From: Marinomonas posidonica IVIA-Po-181
Lineage (GTDB): Bacteria; Pseudomonadota; Gammaproteobacteria; Pseudomonadales; Marinomonadaceae
Length of the DNA: 64,000 bases
Assembly: GCF_000214215.1 (NCBI RefSeq)
Contig: NC_015559.1
Span: forward strand, 62,001 to 126,000
Reading direction: 5' to 3'
A model generated the notes under the pieces. That model was not told the origin of the DNA. It searched no databases and saw only the letters and a list, made by a program, of their open reading frames with translations. Positions 46,454-55,067 of the stretch are shown here, piece after piece; position 1 is the stretch's first letter; each line of letters opens with the position of its first letter. Both the position numbers and the translations under genes were made by a program.

Positions 46454-47574
46454 GGTTATCGGTAGATATTTTGAGTGGTGGAGGCCGTAAGACCGCGGCA
46501 GCAATCTTACTGGTCTGCGACATACCAGAGCAAAATACGTCAGTGCGATTTTTACTGGATGCCGGTGGTGCGCTCGAACTGGATGAGGATAAGGGTTGGC
46601 AACAGCCAGACAATTTAGACGCCATTTTTATTTCCCATGACCATCAAGATCATATGGGTGGTTTAGTTGACATAGAAGGGCAAGTTCCTGTTTATGCAAC
46701 GAAAGCCGTTCAGCCGCAATTACCCAATCATTTAAACTTAAAGGACTTATCTGTTTGTGGTAGCCAAATAGTTTCGGGCATTAAGGTGACGACTGGTTCT
46801 GCAGGGCATTCTTTTGGTGGTGTTTGGATGCATTTCGATATAGCGGGAGGAGTATTTTATAGCGGTGATTTTAGTCTTGAATCCAGCCTATTTCGTTTTA
46901 CGCCGCCACCTACTGCACAATTAGCTTTATTAGATGCATCTTATGGCTTGTATGAGCATTCGTTACAACAGAGTAAGCAAAAGTTAGAGCAGTACCTTCT
47001 TCGGAGTGAGTCACTGCTTATGCCGGTTCCGCAGACCGGTCGAGCACTCGAAATAGCCTGTTGGCTAACTTCAATAGGCTTTGATGATTGGAGTTTAGGA
47101 AATGACTGTGTCAGTCCTGAACTTGCACTATCTGGACCTGATATGGGGATTTCTGAAGATTCCCAACGCATTTTAGCTGGCATGCCAAGCCATGATTTTA
47201 ATCCTAATGCCAAAGTGTTGCTGTGTGGTGACCCTGATGGACTAGGGGGAGACTCTGCGCGACTACTGAGCCAAGCTGAACGTTATTTTCCTCTTTACAC
47301 AGGCCATTTACCTGCTCATGCAAGGCAAGCGGTGGCGATAGGTGAAGCGGATTTTGTACGTTGGAACGTTCACCCTCGTATTCAGGATTTGCAGTTACTT
47401 AGTAGCATGTTGTCTTGTCAGATATGTGTTCCTCTGTTTCACGAATTCAAAGATAAAGCGTCTTGGCATGTGGCCTTGGGAAAGTGTTTTTCATCGGATT
47501 CTTATATTGAGTATGACTATGATATTGATCAGAAAGCCCTTTGTCTTTGCTCGTCACGCACAGAGTACATTTAA
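46450..47574 (+). CDS. MBL-fold metallohydrolase
   Basis: A 374-residue metallo-beta-lactamase-fold protein. The metal motif HDHQDH is complete (His63, His65, Asp67, His68), a further His lies in TGSAGHSFGG, and a bridging Asp in YSGDF. The fold resembles RNase Z/PhnP-like phosphodiesterases more than lactamases. The start overlaps the ATPase stop by ATGA, tying it to the importer. In context it is best read as a phosphodiesterase or other phosphoester hydrolase acting on the imported compound. The substrate is not known. Its 3' end overlaps the next gene by about 60 bp. Confidence 0.75.
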   Translation: MRLSVDILSGGGRKTAAAILLVCDIPEQNTSVRFLLDAGGALELDEDKGWQQPDNLDAIFISHDHQDHMGGLVDIEGQVPVYATKAVQPQLPNHLNLKDLSVCGSQIVSGIKVTTGSAGHSFGGVWMHFDIAGGVFYSGDFSLESSLFRFTPPPTAQLALLDASYGLYEHSLQQSKQKLEQYLLRSESLLMPVPQTGRALEIACWLTSIGFDDWSLGNDCVSPELALSGPDMGISEDSQRILAGMPSHDFNPNAKVLLCGDPDGLGGDSARLLSQAERYFPLYTGHLPAHARQAVAIGEADFVRWNVHPRIQDLQLLSSMLSCQICVPLFHEFKDKASWHVALGKCFSSDSYIEYDYDIDQKALCLCSSRTEYI

Positions 47575-48073
47575 TCAAGCGTATTTAATTGGTGGCGCGA
47601 CAGACAGTCCATTGAGTCCGTTAGGGGTTAAGCAGGCCAAAGCTGCTCAGCCAACCTTGGCAAGAGTCCAATGGAGTCAGGTGGTTACGAGTACACTTAA
47701 AAGAACACAACAGACCGCTCAGTTTGCTGTTCCTGATCAGTCTTTGTTGCCGTTAGCGGCGCTGTGCGAGCGAAACTGGGGAGTACTTGAAGGCCAGCCA
47801 ATCGAAGCACAACTTCCTTATGAAAGAACTCCTGAACAGGGAGAGTCGTGGCGAACATTTGAACTGCGAATTTTAGAAGGCTTAAACCAGGTATTGGAAG
47901 TGTATGAATGGCCGTTAATTATTGCTCATTCAGGTGTTTATAGAGTGTTGAATAATTACATAAACGGAACGCCTTATTGTCCGAGGATTGGCAATGTGGT
48001 CCCTATTTCTTTTATCCCCAACCAAAACGACAGTGGTTGGGTAATCAGTTCATTTGAAGGAACGTTTGTATGA
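47513..48073 (+). CDS. Histidine phosphatase family protein
   Basis: A protein of 186 residues (184 if it starts at 47519) of the phosphoglycerate mutase-like histidine phosphatase superfamily. FARHAQSTFN carries the catalytic Arg-His pair, with RHA replacing the usual RHG. ERNWGVLEG matches the central block, and IIAHSGVYRVL holds the second His. The long upstream open frame lies inside the MBL gene and is not used. It overlaps the MBL gene and, by ATGA, the HAD gene. It probably removes a phosphate from an intermediate of this locus. Confidence 0.82.
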   Translation: MTMILIRKPFVFARHAQSTFNQAYLIGGATDSPLSPLGVKQAKAAQPTLARVQWSQVVTSTLKRTQQTAQFAVPDQSLLPLAALCERNWGVLEGQPIEAQLPYERTPEQGESWRTFELRILEGLNQVLEVYEWPLIIAHSGVYRVLNNYINGTPYCPRIGNVVPISFIPNQNDSGWVISSFEGTFV

Positions 48074-48522
48074 GTCCAAATGCGGTTATTGTTGATTTAG
48101 ATGGCACATTAGCTGAGTTCGATCCACAGCAAGTTGCTCATTGGGTATTAGGGGCAGAAAAGCATTGGGATCCATTTTTTGATCATATGAAAGAGGCGCC
48201 TGTCATTGAAAATATTCTTCGTTTGGTCAAGATATTAAAACAGCAGGGACAAAATATTTTGATTTGTAGTGGGCGACCAACATCACATGAAGAGCACTCA
48301 ATCACTTGGCTCAAAAGACATAATATTCCTTTTGATGGGATCTATTTAAGACCGGATGGTGTCGATGGTATGCCTGATGAAGAAGTCAAAAAATTCCTTT
48401 TGGAAAAAATTGAAGCAGATGGTTTTGAGCCTTGGTTAGTACTTGATGATCGAGATGCGGTGGTGGCTGGCTGGCGCCAATTAGGCTTAACTTGCTTACA
48501 GTGCGCACCGGGAAATTTTTAG
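48070..48522 (+). CDS. HAD-family phosphatase resembling T4 PNKP 3'-phosphatase domain
   Basis: A 150-residue HAD protein. VDLDGT carries the nucleophile Asp9 and acid Asp11. The C-terminal block LVLDDRDAVVAGWRQLGLTCLQCAPGNF aligns by eye with the end of the phosphatase domain of T4 polynucleotide kinase-phosphatase (DDR, then VV..WR..G..C.Q.A.G.F), and ICSGRP matches its second motif. PNKP domains remove 3'- and 2',3'-cyclic phosphates from nucleic acid ends. No kinase domain is present here. The start overlaps the histidine phosphatase by ATGA. Confidence 0.78.
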   Translation: MSPNAVIVDLDGTLAEFDPQQVAHWVLGAEKHWDPFFDHMKEAPVIENILRLVKILKQQGQNILICSGRPTSHEEHSITWLKRHNIPFDGIYLRPDGVDGMPDEEVKKFLLEKIEADGFEPWLVLDDRDAVVAGWRQLGLTCLQCAPGNF

Positions 48523-48589
48523 TATGACGTGTGTGGCTATTCATTTAGTCACACGTTAGCATGTGGAAAATTTCGTTGGGAGTAATGCA

Positions 48590-49744
48590 ATGTTTCAACT
48601 GGTTTTGTTGAGTCAGAAACAGCAGGTTGATGTGGCAAATTTGTCGTTAAACGCTGAGTTAATGGGGTTGCCTAAAGAGATCCCGATACAGGTAGAACAG
48701 ACGTGTTTGGTCGGTGGTAAACAAGCGGGTTCGCGTGTGATTCGACTAACGGTGGGGGATACTGTGGTGCGAGTGGTGCCGACTCGTGGTATGGCAATTC
48801 TCGAAGCCACTCGTCATGGCGTGCGCTTTGGCTGGGATTCTCCCGTGAAAGAAGTCGTGCATCCTAGCTTTATTAATCAGGAAGCGTCTGGTGGTCTTGG
48901 CTGGTTAGATGGGTTTAATGAAATGCTGGTACGTTGTGGTTATCAATGGGCTGGGCATCCAGGCCAAGATGGCGATGAATTCCTAACCTTGCATGGACGT
49001 ATTCAAAATACTCCTGCCGATGAGGTGGTTCTAGAAGTGGAACAAGTGCCTCCGTATCGAGTGACTTTGCGTGGTCGAGTGGATGAGAAACGTTTCAAAT
49101 TCACCAATTTTGAGCTGCATACTGAGCTGTCATTGACACCCGATCAAGCTTATCTTGACGTCAAAGATCGATTGGTCAATAAGGGAAGTTATCCTCGTGA
49201 GTACCAAGCCATTTACCATAATAATTTTGCCCAACCCATCTTAGAAAAAGGGGCGCGTTTGCATGTGCCTGTGGCTGAGTTATCGCCTTTTAATGACTAT
49301 GCTGCAAATGGTTTAAAAGACTGGTCAGAAATGCCTGCGCCGACCACCGACTTTGATGAAATGGTGTTTAATATTCGCCCTTTAAGTGACTCGGATGGCT
49401 TGTCGTATGCTCTGATGCAGAATGCCCAAGCAAATCAAGGCATCGAGGTGTGTTATTCAACCGATACCTTGCCTTTGTTAACGGTGTGGAAAAATACCGA
49501 TTCATTAGAACAGGGTTATGTTGTTGGCATTGAACCCGGTACCAGTTTTGCCTACAACCGTGCTTACCAGCGACCACTTGGTTTAGTGCCGACCATTGAG
49601 GCCGGAGAATCAAAACAGTTTGTGGTGCGTTTTGGTCTATTCACGAGTGAAAAAGAAGTCACTGAGAGTCGTTTACGCATTGAGCAATTGCAGGCTCAAA
49701 CTTCTCCTCAAGTCTTGTCTAAGCCGGTAGTGGTGTTGGATTAG
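48590..49744 (+). CDS. DUF4432 family aldose epimerase-like protein
   Basis: A 384-residue protein of the galactose-mutarotase-like fold (DUF4432). Family cues are VVPTRGMAILEATRHGVRFGWDSP, GGLGWLDGFNEMLVRCG, LHGRIQNTPA and YHNNFAQP. Enzymes of this fold act at a sugar C1, but many DUF4432 members have no assigned function. GGGAG precedes the start, 67 bp after the HAD gene with only a weak hairpin between, so it may be the last gene of the same operon. Its 3' end overlaps the convergent GGCT-like gene by 26 bp. Confidence 0.8.
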   Translation: MFQLVLLSQKQQVDVANLSLNAELMGLPKEIPIQVEQTCLVGGKQAGSRVIRLTVGDTVVRVVPTRGMAILEATRHGVRFGWDSPVKEVVHPSFINQEASGGLGWLDGFNEMLVRCGYQWAGHPGQDGDEFLTLHGRIQNTPADEVVLEVEQVPPYRVTLRGRVDEKRFKFTNFELHTELSLTPDQAYLDVKDRLVNKGSYPREYQAIYHNNFAQPILEKGARLHVPVAELSPFNDYAANGLKDWSEMPAPTTDFDEMVFNIRPLSDSDGLSYALMQNAQANQGIEVCYSTDTLPLLTVWKNTDSLEQGYVVGIEPGTSFAYNRAYQRPLGLVPTIEAGESKQFVVRFGLFTSEKEVTESRLRIEQLQAQTSPQVLSKPVVVLD

Positions 49745-50126
49745 ATTGTTCTTTCAGGAAGCGGGTCCAATCCCCCGCTTCCATATAGGGCGCATTGCCT
49801 AATGTTTGATTATAAATGTAAATCCAGCCTTTACCGTAAGGGGTGAAGATCCTTTTGCGAGTATGAATAGAATGGCTTAAGGTGGTTTCATCTAAGCCCT
49901 GTAATTGGTCCAGCTCGGCCAATAATTCATCACCTACCTGATACCATTCCACGCGGATACGCCCACTTTCGTCTAGGGTAGGGACAATGGCAGGGAAGTC
50001 TCCAAGATTGTGCATACGAAAGCCGGTGAGCCAACCCAAACCAATGCGCTTACAATTGGCGATTAGGCCATGATCAGACAAGCCTTCGCGAAGCGTTCCA
50101 TATACGGCAACTATGTGTGTAGACAT
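49719..50126 (-). CDS. Gamma-glutamylcyclotransferase-like (YtfP/AIG2 type) protein
   Basis: A 135-residue protein with the family opening VAVYGTLREG and the acidic loop LDQLQGLDE, where the catalytic Glu is expected. It is shorter than the GGCT-like protein at 20494 and closer to YtfP. GGAAT precedes the start. The function in bacteria is not settled. Its 3' end overlaps that of the DUF4432 gene by 26 bp on opposite strands. Confidence 0.8.
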   Translation of the reverse strand: MSTHIVAVYGTLREGLSDHGLIANCKRIGLGWLTGFRMHNLGDFPAIVPTLDESGRIRVEWYQVGDELLAELDQLQGLDETTLSHSIHTRKRIFTPYGKGWIYIYNQTLGNAPYMEAGDWTRFLKEQSNPTPLPA

Positions 50127-50281
50127 GGTTGAATTCCATCTTTAGCTGTAAAAGCGCACAAAATGGCCTTATTACAGAGGAAATTCAAGCGACTGGAAAA
50201 AGCTTTGCTGAAAAATTACCTTGCTATGACGCATCCTTGAAAAGGGTACTGAAAACCTTGCAGTGAGATACAAAAGGTAAC

Positions 50282-51334
50282 TTAAGCGTGTGCCTTCTCG
50301 TGTTCAAGTAACCATTTTTTTCGTTCTAAACCACCTGCATAACCCACTAAGCTGCCGTCCTTGCCGATGACCCTATGACAAGGAATGACAATAGCAATGC
50401 GATTCATGCCATTGGCTCTGGCGACCGCTCGAACAGCCTTGGGGTTATCCAGCTTGATGGCCTGTTCTTGGTAACTGGCTGTTTGGCCATATGGGATGGT
50501 CTGCAGGATCTGCCACACTTGGTTTTGAAAGTCGGTGCCGGGGCTATGCAAAGGCACGGTGAAGTGCTGACGTTGGCCAGCGAAATATTCGTTTAGTTCC
50601 GTTTTTAATTGGATGATGTGCTGATTTTCACCATTGATGATGGTGGTTTTTAGACGTCGTTGTAAGTCTTCAAATTCCGTTTCCAGCATACGGCGATCAA
50701 CGAACTCCAGAAGGCAAATACCTTGATCAGTTGCGCAGACGAACATAGGGCCAATAGGGGTGGTAAGTCGGTCAATTAAAATCACAGATTGCTCCCGGCT
50801 GAGTGTGGGGGAATGACCCAACAGTTTTTTATAGGTGTAGCCAAAGCCACTTAAGGAATCATAACCTGAATCCAAGGCTGCATGAGTCGCTGTTTTGCCA
50901 CTTTTTAGTTCATGGTAAGCGAAGTTGATGCGATACATACGCTGAAAAGCTTGGAATGTCATGCCGTAATGCTGATTAAACCAGCGTCGGACAAAAATCG
51001 GCCGAATCCCTGCTTCTCGTAATTGTTGATCGCTGATCTTGGCTTTCGTACAGTCTCTAACTAGGTTCATGGCCGCTTCGACTTCTTGCGGTGCTTGATG
51101 GCTGTTTTCTGTTGGACGACAGACTTTACAAGGGCGAAAACCTGCGTCCATGGCGTCTTTGAAGTGAGTGTAGAAGTTAACATTCTCACGTTTTGGCTTG
51201 CGAGCACGGCAGGTAGAAATGCAAAAAATAGACGTGGTTTTAACGCCTACAAAGAAGCAACCCACATAGTTTGAGTCTCGTTCTATCAGAGCTTGGTAAT
51301 ATTCGTCGGCTTGTTGACGGTTGGTGATTAGCAT
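50282..51334 (-). CDS. ada: Ada: bifunctional DNA repair methyltransferase and transcriptional activator
   Basis: A 350-residue protein with the full Ada layout. The N-terminal zinc domain has four cysteines, Cys38, Cys42, Cys69 and Cys72, at the same numbers as in E. coli Ada; Cys38 accepts methyl groups from phosphotriesters. An AraC-type HTH (about 85-180) follows. The C-terminal O6-methylguanine methyltransferase domain carries IPCHRV with acceptor Cys319. It repairs alkylation damage and activates its own regulon. It appears monocistronic; the ribosome site is weak. Confidence 0.94.
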   Translation of the reverse strand: MLITNRQQADEYYQALIERDSNYVGCFFVGVKTTSIFCISTCRARKPKRENVNFYTHFKDAMDAGFRPCKVCRPTENSHQAPQEVEAAMNLVRDCTKAKISDQQLREAGIRPIFVRRWFNQHYGMTFQAFQRMYRINFAYHELKSGKTATHAALDSGYDSLSGFGYTYKKLLGHSPTLSREQSVILIDRLTTPIGPMFVCATDQGICLLEFVDRRMLETEFEDLQRRLKTTIINGENQHIIQLKTELNEYFAGQRQHFTVPLHSPGTDFQNQVWQILQTIPYGQTASYQEQAIKLDNPKAVRAVARANGMNRIAIVIPCHRVIGKDGSLVGYAGGLERKKWLLEHEKAHA

Positions 51335-51486
51335 ACTCAGGTGTCTCTTTTTCTCATTATGGAGAACAGAGTAGCGTTAATGTCAGAATGGGAACAACCG
51401 AAAACTGAACAAGTATTTTTATTAGGATTAATTTTTTACAACACTATATGATAAGTGCCCTTTTGTAGTGCTCTTAAGGATGCAGT

Positions 51487-52248
51487 ATGGACTACAGTGT
51501 GTTTACGATTAGTTTGTTAATTGGCACCGGATTTATAGCGGGCATTATTAATACCTTGGCAGGCGGCGGTTCCAACCTTACCTTACCCGCTTTAATGGTA
51601 ATGGGGATGCCGGCGGACATTGCTAATGCTACCAATCGAGTGGGCGTTTTTTTACAGAATGTTGCGGCTACCATGGGTTTTCGCAAAGCCAAGAAATTGG
51701 ATAATGCTGATATCCTACCTGTTATGGTGCCGTCGTTATTAGGTGGTGTTGTCGGTGCCTTTGCGGCCAGTTATGCCCCCGAAGTCTGGCTAAAACCCTT
51801 ATTACTCAGTGCCATGATTGGCATGACTTTACTGATGATTATTCGTCCTGCTTTGGTTGCACCACCAGAAGGTACGGTGCCGTTTAAGGTGTCACAAAAG
51901 CCAAGTGCCTGGGTCGCCTTGTTTGTCGCTGGTGTGTATGGCGGCTTCGTACAAGCGGGTGTGGGGTTTATTCTAATTGCCGCTTTGGCCGGCACATTGC
52001 GCTATGATTTGGTGCGCACTAATGCGCTGAAGATGGTGTGTACCCTTGGTTTTACGGCGTTGGCTCTGGGGGTCTTCATTTGGAACGATCAGATTTTATG
52101 GCTGCCGGGTTTGATCCTAGCGTCAGGCACCATGTTGGGCTCTCACCTCGCGGTTAAATTTGCTTTAAAGGCCAATCCAAATCATTTGAAATGGTTTTTA
52201 TTTGTGATGACGGTTTGTGGCAGTGCGGCAGCTTTATTGAGCGATTGA
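51487..52248 (+). CDS. TauE/SafE-family sulfite exporter-like membrane protein
   Basis: A 253-residue membrane protein with about eight helices. The duplicated family motif is visible: AGIINTLAGGGSNLTLPALMVMGMP in the first half and GVYGGFVQAGVGFILIAAL in the second. The family (PF01925) moves sulfonates, sulfite or other anions, but substrates of most members are unproved. AAGGATGCAGT precedes the start. Confidence 0.87.
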   Translation: MDYSVFTISLLIGTGFIAGIINTLAGGGSNLTLPALMVMGMPADIANATNRVGVFLQNVAATMGFRKAKKLDNADILPVMVPSLLGGVVGAFAASYAPEVWLKPLLLSAMIGMTLLMIIRPALVAPPEGTVPFKVSQKPSAWVALFVAGVYGGFVQAGVGFILIAALAGTLRYDLVRTNALKMVCTLGFTALALGVFIWNDQILWLPGLILASGTMLGSHLAVKFALKANPNHLKWFLFVMTVCGSAAALLSD

Positions 52249-52335
52249 AGGTGGATGAAAGAAGCCTTATGTTTAACCTTTATCAAAAGGTGCTCAGGGG
52301 TCAGTTTTGTTAATGCTAAACTTTAAGGAAGGCTT

Positions 52336-53109
52336 ATGGATTATTTAACGGTAAACAAAACTGCATGGGATAAGCGAACCAAGCTTCATGTTGCATCCAA
52401 GTTTTATGATGTTGAAGGTTTTCTGAAAGGTAAATCTTCTCTTAATCCAATTGAGCTTGATCAAGTCGGCAATGTTGCTGGTAAAAGCTTACTTCATTTA
52501 CAGTGTCATTTTGGGCAGGACACCCTTTCTTGGGCGAGATTGGGCGCCAAGGTAACGGGCGTCGACTTATCGTCTGAAGCAGTAGCACAAGCCAAAAATT
52601 TAGCAGTAAGATCCGGATTGGAAGCGACCTTTATTGAGGCCGATATCTATCAATTTGGCGATGAGAATAGTGAACAGTTTGATCTGGTCTTTACCTCTTA
52701 TGGGGCTTTATGTTGGTTGCCCGATTTGACTAAGTGGGCGCAAACCATTGCTCGCGCGTTGAAGGTAGGTGGCGAGTTTCATCTTGTGGAGTTTCATCCG
52801 ATTAATGAGTTACTTCCAGCAGGTTATTCTTATTTTTCGCAAGATCAGCCAGATATAGAAGATGGCGGCACTTATACCGAAAATTGTGATGGGCAACAGT
52901 CCACTATGATGACTTGGGCTCATCCTTTAAGTGAAGTCATTAACTCGCTCATTACAGCCGGTTTGTCACTTCAAGCGGTTCATGAATATCCATTTAGTCC
53001 ATATGACTGCTTTGATGGGCTTGAGTTGGTGGAAGGTCATGGTTATCAAATGCTATACAAAGAGCAGCAAGTTCCCCTTGTTTATTCAATTAAAGCGAGT
53101 AAAAGCTGA
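52336..53109 (+). CDS. Class I SAM-dependent methyltransferase
   Basis: A 257-residue methyltransferase. The SAM-binding stretch LLHLQCHFGQDTLSWARLGAKVTGVDLS is complete, with the acidic end of the second strand and EADIY of the third. The opening NKTAWDKRTKLHVASKFYDVEGF and FHPINELLP in the middle are shared with a group of uncharacterised small-molecule methyltransferases. AAGGAAGGCTT precedes the start. The substrate is unknown. Confidence 0.85.
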   Translation: MDYLTVNKTAWDKRTKLHVASKFYDVEGFLKGKSSLNPIELDQVGNVAGKSLLHLQCHFGQDTLSWARLGAKVTGVDLSSEAVAQAKNLAVRSGLEATFIEADIYQFGDENSEQFDLVFTSYGALCWLPDLTKWAQTIARALKVGGEFHLVEFHPINELLPAGYSYFSQDQPDIEDGGTYTENCDGQQSTMMTWAHPLSEVINSLITAGLSLQAVHEYPFSPYDCFDGLELVEGHGYQMLYKEQQVPLVYSIKASKS

Positions 53110-53498
53110 TCGAAGAGGTTGGTTACTTTTAAATCATTTTGATGTTCATCTAAGACGATCAAGTTATTTTCTAAAGTGTCACCATAGTATCTATGTGATG
53201 CGTATGCATCGTTAGGATAGGTTTCTTAAAGTGGTAGTAAAAAGGTCTGTGCGATGGCATGTTTAAATTCAGAAGCACAGCAATAAAGTGGTTTGGCTTC
53301 AAGTTTCAGAAAACGCATTATCATAATAAATAAAACATCGTTTTATTTATTTCATTTCCCCTGCTAATCTATTCTCTTGAGTAGAAAGCTTCTTATCGGC
53401 TTTCTGCTTATTCCAAGTAATAAAAATAAAAAATTGATTTTCAAATACACGTGGTGAACTCGCTGAGTGTATTTATTTTCAATACATTGGAGAAACAG
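53110..53498. other. Intergenic region upstream of the pectate lyase
   Basis: It carries the KdgR-like box (53329-53347) and, further on, a GTAGAAAGC/GCTTTCTGC hairpin near 53382-53408 in the leader. No gene is supported; a 94-codon frame starting at 52931 is a shadow of the methyltransferase. Confidence 0.5.
53329..53347. promoter_or_regulatory. KdgR-like operator
   Basis: AATAAAACATCGTTTTATT fits the enterobacterial KdgR consensus AATRAAAYRNTGTTTYATT at all but one position. It is the core of a longer 12-bp inverted repeat (53325-53336 and 53340-53351). KdgR (IclR family) represses pectin-degrading genes, and the next gene is a pectate lyase. No kdgR gene is in the window. Confidence 0.65.
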
Positions 53499-54980
53499 AT
53501 GAATAGAAAAATGTTAGCGGCGTCATGCCTAGTTGCCAGTTTCATCATGGGATGTTCAAACTTTGGCTCGGGTGGCCTCTATGCAGATATCTCTCAACAA
53601 GTCTTACCGCCTAGCGATGGCTGGGCGGCTGCTGAGGGAGGCGTAACAGGTGGGGCGAATGCATCTGATGTGCATATTTATACTGTCAGCAGTCGAAAAG
53701 CATTGGTAGACGCTTTAAAAATCGCGGGCGATTCACCGAAAATCCTTAAAATTAGTGGCACAGTTAACCTATCGTCCGATGATCAAGGTCGTGAACTCAA
53801 AGAAGAGGATTACACCGTTGCACCTTATAACTTCGAAGATTATAAAAATACCTACGCCCCATCAGTTTGGAACATTAAGCCGCTTATCAAGAAGCGTCCA
53901 AACAGAAAGCTAACCGGGCCGTTAGAAGAGGCACGTTTGGCTTCTGTCGATAAGCAAAGATCTCAGATCGTCATCGAGATTCCACCCAATACCAGTTTGA
54001 TCGGCTTGGGAGACGATGCAAAAATTGTCAAAGGCATGCTTTATCTCAGTGCTGGTGTAGAGAATGTCATCATTCGTAATATTCATTTTGAAGATGCCTT
54101 TGACTATTTCCCAGGTTGGGATCCTGGTGACAGTTTTAAAATCGATACCAGTTACCCAGGTTGTCAGGCTGAGTATGTGAATGCCAATGTTGGGCCACAA
54201 AAATGTCGTGGTGGTCGTTGGAATGCAGAATACGATTTGATCTCTATCAGTGGTGCTAAACGCATCTGGGTTGACCATTGCACTTTTTCTGATGGCGATC
54301 GACCTGATGCCTTGTTTCCTCCTGTTTACCCTTTCCCGCAGAATGAAATTACTCAGAAAGTCCAGCATCATGATGGTTTGATCGACATTACAAATCAAGC
54401 GGATTTGGTAACCATATCAAACAGTTACTTCCATGATCATGATAAAGCTATGCTCATAGGAAACAGTGACAAAAAGACAAAAGATACCGGCTATTTACGA
54501 GTAACACTACATAGTAATTACTTTAGTAATGTTGGTCAGCGTATGCCAAGGGTACGTTACGGACAAGTTCACAGTTACAACAATTACTTTGTGGGAGACG
54601 CCTCTGGTGATGGTCAGGGTGACAATAATTATGAGCGCCATGTGGATTCGTTAAAGGATAAACCTACACATAATATCTTACGTCAAGCATTAGGTGCGGG
54701 GAAACATTCTGCGATTTTCTCAGAAGCAAATGTATTCGAAATTGCGAATGGCACGCCGGCGAATGCGATTGGTCATATGAAAGGTGACGTGGCGTTTGAT
54801 CGAGGTTCTATGTTCAACGGTGAGATGCTCGATATCATTGAAGAGGCGAACCGAGTCAGTGGTAAGTCTCTATCAAAAGACGTGGGTTGGCAGCCAAACT
54901 TGTATGGCCCTGCTCCGGTTTTACCTGCCAGTGAGGTCATTGAGTATGTAACAGCCAACGCTGGAGCGGGTAAGTTGTAG
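53499..54980 (+). CDS. Pectate lyase, polysaccharide lyase family 1, lipoprotein
   Basis: A 493-residue PL1 enzyme. GGAGAAACAG precedes the start. The signal peptide ends at IMGC, so Cys18-19 is probably lipidated and the enzyme tethered to the outer membrane. The parallel beta-helix has the family blocks WVDHCTFSDG (Ca2+ region), DGLIDITNQADLVTISNSYFHDHDKAMLIG and NVGQRMPRVRYGQVHSYNNYF with the catalytic Arg. It cleaves polygalacturonate by beta-elimination. The upstream KdgR-like box predicts induction by pectin breakdown products. Confidence 0.9.
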   Translation: MNRKMLAASCLVASFIMGCSNFGSGGLYADISQQVLPPSDGWAAAEGGVTGGANASDVHIYTVSSRKALVDALKIAGDSPKILKISGTVNLSSDDQGRELKEEDYTVAPYNFEDYKNTYAPSVWNIKPLIKKRPNRKLTGPLEEARLASVDKQRSQIVIEIPPNTSLIGLGDDAKIVKGMLYLSAGVENVIIRNIHFEDAFDYFPGWDPGDSFKIDTSYPGCQAEYVNANVGPQKCRGGRWNAEYDLISISGAKRIWVDHCTFSDGDRPDALFPPVYPFPQNEITQKVQHHDGLIDITNQADLVTISNSYFHDHDKAMLIGNSDKKTKDTGYLRVTLHSNYFSNVGQRMPRVRYGQVHSYNNYFVGDASGDGQGDNNYERHVDSLKDKPTHNILRQALGAGKHSAIFSEANVFEIANGTPANAIGHMKGDVAFDRGSMFNGEMLDIIEEANRVSGKSLSKDVGWQPNLYGPAPVLPASEVIEYVTANAGAGKL

Positions 54981-54997
54981 GATGCTTAAATAAAAAA

Positions 54998-55039
54998 ACA
55001 TAACCGTCGAGATAATACCGTCGGCGGTTATGTCTTTTT
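54998..55039 (+). terminator. Terminator of the pectate lyase gene
   Basis: ACATAACCG (54998-55006) and CGGTTATGT (55025-55033) pair and are followed by CTTTTT. A-rich sequence on the left may let it also serve the convergent MFS gene. Confidence 0.85.
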
Positions 55040-55067
55040 GAGATTGTCAGAATGACGTTATGGACTT

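Noticed and set aside
47342-47512. Longer N-terminus of the histidine phosphatase
   Set aside because: The extension lies fully inside the MBL gene and reads as cysteine-rich nonsense; starts at 47513/47519 give the normal family length.
52931-53215. 94-codon frame at the end of the methyltransferase
   Set aside because: Mostly inside the methyltransferase in another frame, without ribosome site or family resemblance.
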